The notes: a model not told the origin generated them from the letters alone. A stretch of DNA of 64,000 bases from Lepidodermella squamata (GCA_047495785.1 JBLDXI010000034.1:496001-560000), one strand, 5' to 3'; counted from the stretch's first letter, positions 11,373 through 21,720 are shown. A program made the numbers and translations.

Positions 11373-11593
11373 TTGATGAAATTGTTTAAAATCGTCGAAT
11401 GTAAATGCCTAAAAACAAAACCTGTGCATTAGTAACGCGTAATACGATAGAGGAGATCACTGGAATAGCAAAAACAGCGGAAACAGCAATAACAACAATT
11501 ACCCAAATGACAGGAATGACTAGGATGACTAGGATGGCTGGGTGATGACCAGCATAATTTTATTCATCGAAAAATATTCTTCACACTATTTAT

Positions 11594-12679
11594 TCATTTT
11601 TTTTCAAATAAAGAAATCAATTTTTTGCGCAGCGCAAATCCAGCATTGTCTCCGCTATCGCTAGTCGTTTGCTGCAAGTTTCCCGCTCTCGATTCGCTAA
11701 CTCCAATTTTATATGAACGAATGTTTATTTCGCCTTTATCGATCGCTATATTGTGTAGAATGCAGCAAGCGACGAAAACGTTAGCGGCATTTCTTATACG
11801 AAGCTGCAGTTTGTGATCGTCGTCGCGGATAATTGCATAGCGCATTTTCAAAATACCAATGATACACTCAATTATTCGACGAAGTCCAAGGAAGCCTTTG
11901 AGAAATCGTTTTTCAGCAGCTGTCTTTGGTTCTTCGATTGGAGTTATCAGGGGTTTCAAGCATGGATAGCCTCCATCCGCTATCATGAACATACCTGGAT
12001 AGTTTTCCTCAACACGCGCAATCAAATCTGTTCCTCGTAACACAGCCGAGTCGTGAACCGAGCCTATGTAAACTTCAATGCGAAAATAATAAACAGATAA
12101 TTCAGAATTAAAAACCTGCAAAACTAGCGCAAACATAGCGAATTTTGTAGTTGATATCGCCAAACACAAGACAATTAATGCTGTACATATCTGGACAACA
12201 TTCAAATGTCTCAATTCAAAAGAAAGTTCGAACCTACTGTATCTACTGCACCAAAATGATCCCGGGTCAGGGACGCATTTTCCAGGACGCCTTATTTTTA
12301 AGTGTGTTCCATCAACGATACCTATTATTCCAGGTATCGAAATCCTGTTGAAAGCTTCATCCGCCAAAAAGCTAGCTTCTGACAGACTAGGCAGCTTGAT
12401 GTTATCCTTCAATTGGCGAACGATTGCATCAACAACCACATTCACAACTTTACAGACAGTGGTGCGATGGAGGCCCAACTTGTCCCCATGGCATCTTTGA
12501 GATGGCGCGCACGTCAAGTATCCCAAACCAGCCAAAAAGACTTGCATGCTGCTCAGGGCGTGATTGCGGCGGGTTTTCCGTGGCTCGATAAATGGGCGCA
12601 ATTTTTCTTCCAATTCGACAACAGTTTGTTTGGAAAACTTATACCTTGCGAAGAATTCATCATTGTCCCATTTTGACAA
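11594..12679 (-). CDS. PIF/Harbinger DDE transposase (HARBI1-like)
   Basis: Exons 12679-12238, 12190-12116 and 12063-11594; introns of 47 and 52 nt keep an unspliced frame open because together they are a multiple of three. Splicing restores the expected block (SINCLVFGDINYKIRYVCA then SVHDSAVL). Catalytic residues seen: Asp in GIVDGTHL, Asp in MIADGGYP and Glu in RRIIECIIGIL. N-terminal helices (FARYKFSKQTVVELEEKL) match the DDE_Tnp_4 leader. The family cuts and pastes the element with its Myb-like partner in the nucleus. The listed start is a TTG: codons upstream (KERVFRLRSDE) look native but lack an ATG, and the ATG at 12744 is one base out of frame, so the N-terminus is probably damaged. 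Confidence 0.85.
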   Translation of the reverse strand: MSKWDNDEFFARYKFSKQTVVELEEKLRPFIEPRKTRRNHALSSMQVFLAGLGYLTCAPSQRCHGDKLGLHRTTVCKVVNVVVDAIVRQLKDNIKLPSLSEASFLADEAFNRISIPGIIGIVDGTHLKIRRPGKCVPDPGSFWCSRYSRFELSFELRHLNVVQICTALIVLCLAISTTKFAMFALVLQVFNSELSVYYFRIEVYIGSVHDSAVLRGTDLIARVEENYPGMFMIADGGYPCLKPLITPIEEPKTAAEKRFLKGFLGLRRIIECIIGILKMRYAIIRDDDHKLQLRIRNAANVFVACCILHNIAIDKGEINIRSYKIGVSESRAGNLQQTTSDSGDNAGFALRKKLISLFEKK

Positions 12680-12803
12680 TTCATCTGAGCGTAGGCGAAA
12701 AACTCTTTCCTTTTAAAGACATCTATCAACCGCGAGAAAATCATAATAACTTCGAATCATCTAATGAGAAAAAATGAAATGTAGAAAAAAGTAGTCAGCT
12801 TTA

Positions 12804-13502
12804 TTAATTCAGATTGGCCCGTGACTCGCACATTTGTTTGGCAGCTTCAGCTACGGTAATAGCTGCATTTTTGACTGCCTCCCACGCTTCTTTTTCCATC
12901 TTCAAAACCTCTAGTCGTAGCTCGTGCAAGACATCAATGTTGCTCTTTTTACGCATCAAAGGAATGGGCTCGACTTGAACATTTAGCGCATTGCTATCAT
13001 GAACTCCTGAAATAGGCATGGCTGTTGACGGTTCATGCTCCAACACCATTGACGCAAATGGAGACAATGTGCCGACATCAACATTCCCGGACACAGCTCG
13101 TTTCGCGTTGTAGCGGGCTATCTCTGCTTTAGCTGACATTCTTACACTGACATTCTTACACTGATTAAACTTACTCGAAATTTGTTTTATAGATCGCTGA
13201 TCGACAGCTTCTAGGTTGAAAATGTCCTTCAACTGTTCCATGGCTAGGCCACGATCGCGGATGGCAGATGGATCCTTTGAACAAAGCACTGCCATGAAGC
13301 TATCACCGATCTGATCGCTGTAGGGCAGTTTTAATACGCTGACAAGGGTGGACACGTCGGTGGGTGACCAATTTTTGCCTCGTGATCTTTTCGAGGATTG
13401 CGATTTCGAATCGGCAGCTGAGGACGATGAAGAGGAAGAAGAGCTTGATGAGCTCGAAGGACTCCGGCGGCTCCTCTTTTTGCCTTTCTTACCTTTACTC
13501 AT
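12804..13502 (-). CDS. Harbinger Myb/SANT-like accessory protein
   Basis: 232 residues from ATG 13502 to TAA 12804. A basic start (MSKGKKGKKRSRRS), a run of about 13 Ser, then a Myb/SANT-like segment beginning KNWSPTDVSTLVSVLKLPYS (about residues 43-100), and a helical, probably coiled-coil C-terminus (VLHELRLEVLKMEKEAWEAV). In Harbinger elements such a protein helps import the transposase and binds the element ends (family knowledge). It is 124 bp from the transposase and on the same strand. Confidence 0.75.
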   Translation of the reverse strand: MSKGKKGKKRSRRSPSSSSSSSSSSSSSAADSKSQSSKRSRGKNWSPTDVSTLVSVLKLPYSDQIGDSFMAVLCSKDPSAIRDRGLAMEQLKDIFNLEAVDQRSIKQISSKFNQCKNVSVRMSAKAEIARYNAKRAVSGNVDVGTLSPFASMVLEHEPSTAMPISGVHDSNALNVQVEPIPLMRKKSNIDVLHELRLEVLKMEKEAWEAVKNAAITVAEAAKQMCESRANLN

Positions 13503-13837
13503 TTTCTAATATATTTGGATTATATATTTGGATTATATATTTATATATATATTTGGAAGGTATAAGAAAATCGCGAGCATTAGCGCGCTATTTGCCAAAA
13601 TATTACCACTGAATACCACAGCTCATATCAATACCTTTCTAGTGTCGAAGAAATTTGACTTTCAAGGAAGAAGAGAACATAATATAATATAAATCAAACC
13701 AAGGATAACACTTCTTTACTAGGTTCAATGTTTTATTACTGTCGATGCTCACGTAAAACAGGAAAAAAAAATTATAATGCTGCTATAACGTTGATATAAA
13801 TTACAAACAATATATAACTTTTTCGATCACACTCCTC

Positions 13838-14517
13838 TGAAAATTTCGGAAGCGATAGCATCGCGATACATATACAATAGTAGGGGAGATAACTCATACC
13901 TCTTATCTCGAATTATCTCGAATCAAAACGTCCTTCTTACCGCAGAAGGACAGATAGTTCCGCTATCTCCTATCTCCCATGATTTTATCAAGCTCAGGAC
14001 TCAGCTACTCGACCTATATTTTTGAGGACAATTCTATCTTTGTATGATATATGATATAGTACGAGAAAAGAGTTCATATCTGAACGGAGCCGGCCGGGAT
14101 TTACGAAACGAGTCGCAGACGAGTGGAGATGAGTAAATCGAGTGCGGCGATTGCAGAATAGTCCTTTGTTCAGGAGACGCCACATCATCGCAATAAATCG
14201 CAATGAAATAAGACAGGTCTACCTTGCGAGAGTAAAGCTAAGACCAAGATCCCGTCAAATCCCATCATTCAAACTTAGGTCATTATGTGTATTTTGAGCG
14301 CAGCTAATTTTGATTGAGAAGTAAGTTAACCAATGAATAGACAAATTCGAATTTATTTTTGCAAATACCGACCGCTGAGTTTGCTCGTTCACGGTCGTGA
14401 TGCGATTCTTTATCTTTATCTTGCAAAGAATTATTCATCTTCTACGCAAACCAAATTTTTCTTGTTTTTTCTCTGGAAGTGCAACTTGCAAGTTGAATGA
14501 ACTTCAGCCAATTCTTG
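13838..14517. repeat. 5' flank of copy B with a dispersed repeat
   Basis: The stretch around 13995-14060 (GCTACTCGACCTATATTTTTG and neighbours) recurs near 38335-38390 and, inverted, near 2440-2535. From about 14155 on, the sequence is colinear with 38505-39060 upstream of copy D: the start of the B/D segmental duplication. No gene. Confidence 0.5.
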
Positions 14518-14751
14518 GAAAAGATAAAACATGACCCGGACGCCTCCACCAGCACGCCTCCTCAGAGATAGAAACACATTACTTACTCCGCATCCATGGG
14601 TATTTGATATGATAAGACAAGCTGCTTATCGCCGCAACTTGATAGCAATTGCTTGTTCTTACTGTCGCTTATTTCAACGTTTTATCCACAGTTGCCTATT
14701 TTGCGTGGTCTATTTGTCTTCTCAGCAGTCAAATTCAGCCCCGGATTGAAC
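14518..14751 (+). promoter_or_regulatory. Promoter/5' leader of copy B: GATA sites and a splice acceptor
   Basis: GGAAAAGATAAAA near 14517, the inverted pair GATAAG (14611-14616) and CTTATC (14625-14630) separated by 8 bp, and TATTTGTCTTCTCAG ending at 14725, 26 nt before the ATG. The same three items stand upstream of copies D and E, and in weaker form C. GATA-type binding is inferred from the motif. The pyrimidine-AG is either a 5'UTR-intron acceptor or a trans-splice site. Confidence 0.55.
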
Positions 14752-16982
14752 ATGGATTCAAGAACGTATCAATCAATGTCGCAGTTCAATGTTATTGGCA
14801 AACCCTTGTGCTATAGTCGCTTACGAACGTCTCTGTTGTGCGAACGTAAAGGGAGCCCCGAAGAACGTGTGGTTGTCAAAGAAACAAACTTGACACAACT
14901 TGCAAAGGACTTCAAGGGAATGGGCGAACTTCTCTGCGAAAGAGTGAGTTTTTGAATTTCTGTCCAAAATTATGAGGAGTTAGAACGGGGATGATAGCGA
15001 GCTTGCTTCAAGAAAAAAGGTGGCATCAGTGCGCGAATTTCAGGGAGGGAAAAAGGGAAAGATGGGGGGAAGGGGGATCCTACTTCGCAAATAACTGGGT
15101 GGGATCATCCTGTAGGGAACAGCCTGCAATAAACTCTTAGAATTCATATAACATGCGTATTTTCAAATCGCAGGACTCGCTAATGGTCAATATCAGCCAT
15201 GCAAACTTGGCGAAGGTTTTCGGCGTCTTCGAAGGTAACTTCTTCATTCTACATTATTTCTTAGTAATAATATTCCAACTATAGAGACATATTCCGGGGA
15301 AGATTTTTCTTCTCTTAACTGCACGATGAGATATTTGGTAATGGAGTTTTGCGAGGGAGGAAGTTTCGAAAGCCTGATCGCGACTGAGACCAGACCCATC
15401 CCGGAAATTATGCTTCAAATATGGTCGCGCCAACTCGTATCAGCTTTGGCTTTTCTTCACGGCCGAAGTATCGTTCATCGCAACATAACGACAAGCAATG
15501 TACTGCTAACAGAAGACCGAGGCACAGCGAAACTAGCTGACTTGGGAATCATCGAGAAATTAGACATAAACAGTGGCTCACAACTTTTTGCTCTAGTGAA
15601 GTGGAAAACTTCGCCTCCTGAGGTATTAAATCCTGAAGAATTAAAGCGCAAACCGAAATCAGCTGCAAGTGATGTTTGGTCGTTTGGATTCACGCTCTTC
15701 AAATTAGCCAACTTTTATGAACCAGTATGAGAATGATCTTGAGTGATTGACTACTGAGTGTTACTTATTAATATTCCAGTTCCTCAATATGGCGACTATT
15801 TCGAGGTAAATCTATGAGTTTGACGCACTTATGAGTTGACTCCGACTGAAATTTATAATAACTTTAGTAATGACTTGAAACCTTTTGACGAGTCACTTGG
15901 CTATTCCAATGAATTCCGGGATTTTGTCATGTCAATGCTTGCCGTCAATCCTGGCGATCGACCTACCTCAACTCAGCTTCAAGAAAACAGTTTTCTGTTG
16001 AAATCAACACCCATGCGGTATACGAAGGTATGATGAATTTTCCGTATCTTACATCTGAATTGTTACAACCCATGCATATTCTTCAGCCGGACCAATCAGT
16101 CGCCGAACCCAACAAAGATGCTGTTAGGGTATATTCGGAATATTTTACCTTTCTCGCTTGATCCATTCTGGAAATAACTAGGAGCTGCTTGACTGCGTGC
16201 GTCGGCGGAAAGACTTGCTGAAATTGGTGCAACTACTGTCGAACAGTGACCTAAATCTTAGCCCTGACTGCATGGACGAAGAGGGTTACCCTCTGCTGTA
16301 CCTTGCGGCTTATAATGGCTACAGTGACATTGTGGAAACTCTAGTCAAGCAATTTGATGCTGACATTGAGGTCCGTAATAGTCATGGCATGTCGCCACTA
16401 TTTGCAGCCGCATTCGAGGGCCACGTCGAGGTGGTGAGGATGTTGGCTGGTGGGTTCAACGCCGACGTGAATAGGGCCGATAAAGATTGCTGGACGCCAC
16501 TGTGGACCGCCGCCTACAAGGGCCACGTCGAGGTGGTGAAGATGCTGGTTGGCGAGTTCAACGCCGACGTGAATAGGGCCACAACCGATGGTCGAACGCC
16601 ACTGTACGCCGCCGCTGATATCGGCCACGTCGAGGTGGTGAGGCTATTGGCTGGCGAGTTCAATGCCGACGTGAATAAGTCCTCAAATATTTGCTGGACA
16701 CCACTGTGGACCGCCGCCTACAATGGTCACGTCGAGGTGGTGCGGACGTTGGCTCATGAGTTCAAAGCCGACGTTAATAAGGCCGCGATTGATGGCTGGA
16801 CGCCGCTTTACGCCGCCGCATGTCAAGGCCACGTCGAGGTGGTGAGGACGTTGGCAGGCGAGTTCAAAGCCGACGTGAATAAGGCCACAAATTTAGGCTC
16901 GACGCCACTGGAGGTCGCCACCCGGCATGGCCATGTCGAGGTGATTGAGGCGCTAGGTGGCCGATATAACGCTAAAGTATAA
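14752..16982 (+). CDS. Pseudokinase-ankyrin protein, copy B (intact)
   Basis: Seven exons: 14752-14943, 15174-15234, 15285-15724, 15780-15805, 15868-16027, 16087-16128, 16182-16982; GT/AG throughout, 573 residues. Kinase-like residues 1-293: no glycine-rich loop (VIGKPLCYSRLRT), VVVKE lysine kept, hinge YLVMEFCEGGSF, catalytic loop HRNITTSN (HRD Asp to Asn, Lys to Thr), DLG, SPPE, DVWSFGF. A 14-residue linker (PDQSVAEPNKDAVR) and seven ankyrin repeats follow, most 34 residues with TPL..AA...GHVEVV.LA.EF.ADVN. Lobe order and C-terminal ankyrins recall RIPK4/ANKK1, but this similarity is architectural only. Probably an inactive, ATP- or protein-binding scaffold. It shares an early stop with copy D. 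Confidence 0.85.
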
Positions 16983-17195
16983 GCTGCGCGGAACGAGGGT
17001 GCGACGCAGCATTTATGGCAGTCGCATATCACGGTGTTGGTGATATTCTCCTCATCATAGTCACTTTCGACTGCGTAGATCGCCGTTATTAGACAGCCTT
17101 GCATAGGGCTGAGAACTGTTATGCCAGCATTGCTGCCGATGACAAGCGCAAGACTAGCGTTAACCGCAAGCGGCAAAAGTCAATCTGCTCATCAT
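16983..17195 (+). pseudogene. Decayed former C-terminus of copy B
   Basis: After the stop at 16980-16982 the DNA still resembles the last ankyrin repeat and tail of copies E and G (GCATATCACGG, TTGCATAGGGCTGAGAACTG, GCTGATGACAAGCGCAAGAC) but is frameshifted. Copy D has the same decay downstream of its stop, so the truncation predates the B/D duplication. Confidence 0.6.
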
Positions 17196-18450
17196 CATCT
17201 GGAAAAATCCTATCGAATGACAATCGAAATACTCGTGGTCGTGATGTTGTAATTGCGTGATTTGTAACTGTTAACAGAAAACTCGACCGAATTACTTCAT
17301 GTCTTAAACTACTCTGAATTAGTCATTTTCACGTCCCGATCGATAGCAGGTGTAATCTTGAGCATAAGCAAAACTATAAATTAATGCGCCGTGGCTTAAT
17401 GAGCCATTCGGGCGGAAGCTTACTTACGGCTCTGAAAATACGGTATAACGAGATGGAAAAGCTCATTTGTTGAACTGCCATTTTTTCCATGCGGTGAATT
17501 GATCGCGCAATTGTTCTCATGTGACGCGATTTCGCCAGTAATATTTTGAGCCTCAGATAATATCAATGCATTCACATTAGCAAACTTTGAGCCAAGATGA
17601 GAGAAGCAATAATAATAAATCGGATATTTGTTATTACAGCGGCTTTCCTTGATAAAAATTGGCATACTTTACTTAAAGTTGGATCGTATGTGTCAACATA
17701 GTTTGTTTCTATTTCCGGCACACTATTATGGCACGCAAGTTGCGACATTCGCCTCGAATCTATTTTTAAAGGATGAACTTTTGAACTACTCATGGCGGCT
17801 ATTTGCTGTTTCTGATATCAGCAACAGCATCATCATCACTGGAAACTCAGCACTAAGAGAAAAACCTGCTAAAAGTTGCGAAAATTCGAAAATTTACAAA
17901 AAATCAGTGGAATGGTTGCCGCCTGTAATATTTATATCAGCTTGTAAGGGAGATGTTTATATGTAAGTGGGCAAAAATTTAGCCAAATCGGCTATGAAGC
18001 TATTTGAGCCTAACATATTAATTTATCTGTGCTAGCTTCTTAACACCAGTTCGGCGTTCCGATCTGAAGAGGAAGGTTCACGGTGGTCTGTGATCTGATT
18101 ACTTGGGGGTTTGACGTTGTTCGAATGAAAATGAAATTACCGGTATGAACTAGCGAGATGAAGCTAGGATGAAGATTCCGTCAGATCCCATCGTAATATT
18201 TTGAGCATAAAAAATTAATTGATCAGAGTGCACACTCACGCTTTCTTCTTGAAACAAAAACTTTTTTTTGCGTGCGCGCATCTTTTTTGAAAACATGCAT
18301 GTTTACTCCTTGTAAATTGTCATACCCATTTAAAATTTCTGATAAGGTGGATAGCTCATTTTCACTGTGCCACTAGTCTCTATTGCAATTGCTATTATAA
18401 GTAGGATACTTCATGAAACAAAAATGTCGGCATGCCGACCAATTGGCTGA
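17196..18450 (+). repeat. 3' flank of copy B, duplicated downstream of copy D
   Basis: Colinear with 45577-45901, 47240-47262, 49835-50478 and 51126-51275 once four insertions are removed from the D side. It acts as the unoccupied reference for those insertions. I see no gene in it; the frame at 17628-17966 is not supported by its counterpart. Confidence 0.6.
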
Positions 18451-18454
18451 AAAG

Positions 18455-18632
18455 ATAAAATCCTGACCAAGCTGATTCTACTGGCACACCACTGATATGT
18501 AGTATGATACACGAGCTTCTTATCGCCGAAGCTTGACAAAAATTGTGTTTATTTCACGCTTTTATCCTGTGTCATATTTCGAAAGGACTATTTTTCGTCT
18601 CAGCCGTAAGCATCAGCTTGTTTAGATTGAAT
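18455..18632 (+). promoter_or_regulatory. Promoter/5' leader of copy C
   Basis: CTGAAAAGATAAAA near 18450, CTTATCGCC at 18519 (its GATAAG partner mutated to GATACA), and ATTTTTCGTCTCAG ending at 18603, 29 nt before the ATG at 18633. Same layout as the other copies. Confidence 0.45.
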
Positions 18633-19620
18633 ATGAATTCAGGGACGTATCGGTCTATTTCGGAGTTCTCTGTTATTGAAACCTTGCGTCATGCCACCTT
18701 ACGAACATCTATGTTGTGCGAACGTAATAGGAGTCCTGCAGAACGCGTGGTTATAAAAAAAACCAACTTGACAGACCTTGAAAAAACCTTCAAAGGAATT
18801 GCTGAACTTCTCCGCAAAAGAGTGAGTTTGAAGTGCTACCACTTAAGATTCAACATTATAATGAGGATAGTGAAGTTCTTGAATGATAAAGGTGCGATTA
18901 GCCTGGGGAAACGGCCGGAAAACTCCCAGAATTTATAATTGAAGTATATTTTAAAATGGTCGCAGGATTCGCAAATGATCAATATCAGCCATGACAACAT
19001 AGCCAGGATTTCCGGCTGTTTCGAAGGTTTGCAATCCATTTTTTGATACCAACATTAGCTAAAGGTTTTATATCACAGAGGAATTGCAAGGTTCTAACAT
19101 GAGGTATTTGGTGATCGAGTTTTGCGAGGGTGGAAGTTTCGAAAGCCTGATCACGACGGAGACTGCACCAATCCCTGAAATCATGCTTCAAATATGGTCG
19201 CGCCAACTCGTATCAGCTTTGGCTTACCTTCACGGCCGAAGAATTGTTCATCGCAACATAACGACAAGCAATGTACTTCTAACAGGAGACCGCGGCACAG
19301 CGAAACTAGCTGATTTGGGAATCGTCCAGAAATTAGACGCGTAAGATTGACAAGGGGCATATTTTCATCGATAAATTCGATATCCAATATTCAAACTAGT
19401 GGGTCACGAATGACCGCTCTAGCTGCGTGGTACCCTTCCGCTCCTGAGGTATTGAAAAGCGAACCGAAATCCCCTGCAAGTGATGTTTGGTCGTTGGGAT
19501 TTTCGCTCTTCAAACTAGCCAACTTCCACGAACCAGTATGAGAATGATAAATGATCTCAAATAATTGGTTGCTAAGTTTTTTTTTATCTTTTCCAGTTTG
19601 TCTCTACGCCAAGTATACTG
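18633..19620 (+). pseudogene. Kinase-ankyrin copy C, truncated after the kinase C-lobe
   Basis: Exons 18633-18821, 18966-19026, 19079-19340, 19400-19535 and the start of the 26-nt exon at 19597, all in frame with GT/AG borders. Protein features: VVIKK lysine, YLVIEFCEGGSF, HRNITTSN, DLG, SAPE, DVWSLGF. After about 19615 similarity stops and unrelated repeat DNA follows; the 160-nt exon, linker and ankyrin exon are absent. Copy G (27273-28402) begins exactly at the next exon and could be the displaced remainder, 7.6 kb away (inference). As it stands, C could make only a truncated kinase-like protein. Confidence 0.75.
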
Positions 19621-19659
19621 ATGTGCCGGGGGAACCCCCGTACTGTCGCCATTCGTGTC

Positions 19660-19960
19660 GTGGAAATCTTTGTTTCTTTGTTTGTATGTATGCACCCATG
19701 TGCACTGCTTGACTACACGCCTACGTACACGCCTACATAAACGCACACCTTATGTGCACACCATGACTACACGATTTGAATTTGAATTTGAATTTGATAT
19801 TTTGATATTGTATGGGATTTGTCTCCCCTGTTTATGTGATCTCAATGAACAATAAATATTTGAATTTAGAATTTAGTATGCACCCATGCGCAATGTGTGT
19901 GTAAGGCTTGACTACACGCTTACATAACGCAATCTGCAAAACATGACTACCCGCCTACAT
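19660..19960 (+). repeat. Retrotransposon-like 3' tail and CACGCCTACAT repeats
   Basis: GAATTTGAATTTGAATTTG, then a T-rich stretch with CAATAAATATTTGAATTTAG (19851-19877), resembles the polyadenylation end of non-LTR retroelements. It is flanked on both sides by related segments with ATGCACCCATG and GACTACACGC. No coding part is attached. 19960-20340 holds nothing I recognise. Confidence 0.35.
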
Positions 19961-20571
19961 CACTCCACAGCCCACAGCCAAAAAGGAAGTCATTCCAACC
20001 ACTAGCCACTCGAACCTTAAATTGCCGGGTAAACCTTTGCGCACGGACGGAAAGTAATTGCTTCTTGCATCGCGATTTTTAGTTCACACTTCACACAGCG
20101 CTCATATCATACAAGAACATCATACAAGGCCACTTGATACGAACCAAACCGTAAACCTTAGCCCAAGTTCATGCCGTCGTGAACGTTTGAATTTCGAATA
20201 GTGTAAGCAATGAAGTGGTGCAGGACAGCTTGTTCAGAACCCATGTGTTTTTCCGCAGCTTTTCTTGCCGCTTGCCGAATTTTTACGAAGTCTTACGAAA
20301 GTTTGCCGTGAAAGCCTCGTAAAACTGCGGCAAAATGTGCATTACATTACATATATGCGGGGCAGTAGCTCGTTCGAAACTGTGTGCTTCGATGCTCCGG
20401 AGTCAACGGCAAAATTTCGTAAAAGACTTCATAAAAACGTCTCCGTCTCTAATGGACGATCAGCATGTGTCCGAATCGATGGCAGATTCAGTGTCTTGTG
20501 TCTTCTTAGTCTTGCAAATCAAGAAAGAATTCGACTGCTTCTTCATACAGTTCATCGCCTAGTTCCTGAGC

Positions 20572-20618
20572 ACGGGGGTCATCATTTGCATTGCAGATGA
20601 TGACCCTCGTGCTCTCTC
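20572..20618. repeat. Perfect-core hairpin inside the 0.8-kb element
   Basis: GAGCACGGGGGTCATCAT and ATGATGACCCTCGTGCTC form an arm pair of about 20 bp around a short centre; the long palindromic core would extrude or fold in RNA. Confidence 0.55.
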
Positions 20619-20685
20619 CATACTGATATCCGGACTCTCACTCGCCAACTCTTGCTCTTCGATCGCTGTTTTTCGGCGAAACTCC

Positions 20686-20955
20686 TCAGCCGCGTCCTAA
20701 CCCAAATAGGTAATATTCCTGGTGGCGATCTAGTTTCCGCCGAACTGACTCTAATGAAGGGCAATTTTCCAATAGACGAAGAGCAGGAATAGCTGAATCC
20801 TGTTTGTCAAGAAACTCCTCCGGGTCTCTGAAACTATTATTGAGCAACAAAGCAAGCCGCGAATAGAGCTCTAGTTTATCAGCGTCTGAATCAAATGAAC
20901 GATAATCTCGAAGTCGAGGGCCGTAAATCTTAGCGACATGTACTTCTCGCCGCAA
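20686..20955 (-). pseudogene. Protein-like fragment, unrecognised
   Basis: An 89-residue minus-strand frame with protein-like composition (KIYGPRLRDYRSFDSDADKL, then LYSRLALLLNNSFRDPEEFL). A second piece just upstream (ELSESQNVIEFQERYTNKDV, about 21060-20990) may belong to the same former protein, split by a frameshift and a 15-bp tandem duplication near 20965-20990. It lies within an inverted-repeat element, so transposon origin is likely. Family not identified; a Helitron-like helicase segment is one possibility. Confidence 0.3.
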
Positions 20956-21169
20956 ATATTTCTCAAATCGTATTTCTCAAATCAAATACGTCCTTGTTGG
21001 TGTAACGCTCCTGGAACTCAATGACATTTTGTGATTCGCTCAACTCGACAAACGAATTCGGTCCAAGAGTGGAGTGTGTGGAGAAACACGAAAGTGTATC
21101 GTTGACTCCGGAGCATTGAAGCACACGGTTTCTGAACGAGCTGCGAGCTGCCCCGCACAACTTCATTGC

Positions 21170-21720
21170 CTACGATCTCTTGCCTACGAGTTTGTTGCGG
21201 CAACTTTTGCTCTTTTTCATCGTATACTGCCGGCTATTATCGAGCATTTCCCGTGCTCTCATATAAAAACCAAATCTGCCGTGATTTTAATTTGTCGCGA
21301 GTTTACGAGTTTGCTAAAACAAAATTACTAGGTGATCGGAAGCAGCTGATACATTATGTGACCACCCGCAAGTAGGGTTTCGACAAACGGTTTTGATTGG
21401 TGGGCGATCTAAACCGCGGCAAATTCAAACAATGATTTTTTAATTTTTAAAATAATGAATTTTTTTTTTATTTCAACTAATAAAACATAATCTTTATATG
21501 TAACTGTGAAAATTTTGCGGCAACTGGTGATTTTGAAATAGCTGGCGCCACCTGGACTTGCCAAACAGTAAGGGATTGAAAGTTAAACCCGCCATTGTGA
21601 AATCTGACAATCGTTGTCGATCACATCAATTTTTACTTGCATGACTTTGGTACCTTTTGCAACTTTTACAACTACAATCATGAAATCAAACGTTCAATAA
21701 ACAGTTTGAGATTGTTACTA
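21170..21720. other. No supported gene
   Basis: AT-rich region between the 0.8-kb element and the end of the transposase-like gene. I searched it by eye for an inverted end matching the flank beyond 24440 and found none. Confidence 0.45.

Larger units (their letters stand above)
10203..13837 (-). mobile_element. PIF/Harbinger DNA transposon, three genes
   Basis: GAGGAGTGTGATCG at 10203-10216 and its complement at 13824-13837 are the inverted ends. Both are flanked by TGA (10200-10202 and 13838-13840), the 3-bp target duplication expected of PIF/Harbinger. Inside, on the minus strand, are a Myb-like gene (13502-12804), a DDE transposase (12679-11594) and an acidic/basic third frame (11372-10566). 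The usual element has two genes, so the third is extra. The transposase keeps its catalytic residues, but its 5' end lacks an in-frame ATG and the third gene has an internal stop, so this copy looks recently inactivated. Confidence 0.85.
20346..21162. mobile_element. Inverted-repeat element of about 0.8 kb
   Basis: Left arm about 20347-20410 (TGCGGGGCAG, AGCTCGTTC, TGTGTGCTTC, TGCTCCGGAGTCAAC) and right arm about 21098-21160 are inverted copies with small differences. Target duplication not found. The interior holds a decayed minus-strand frame and a strong hairpin. Confidence 0.5.

Noticed and set aside
14531-14749. Upstream coding exon or signal peptide before the kinase ATG
   Set aside because: The hydrophobic frame is not kept in register across copies, while the GATA pair and TTTCAG are; regulatory or spliced leader DNA fits better.
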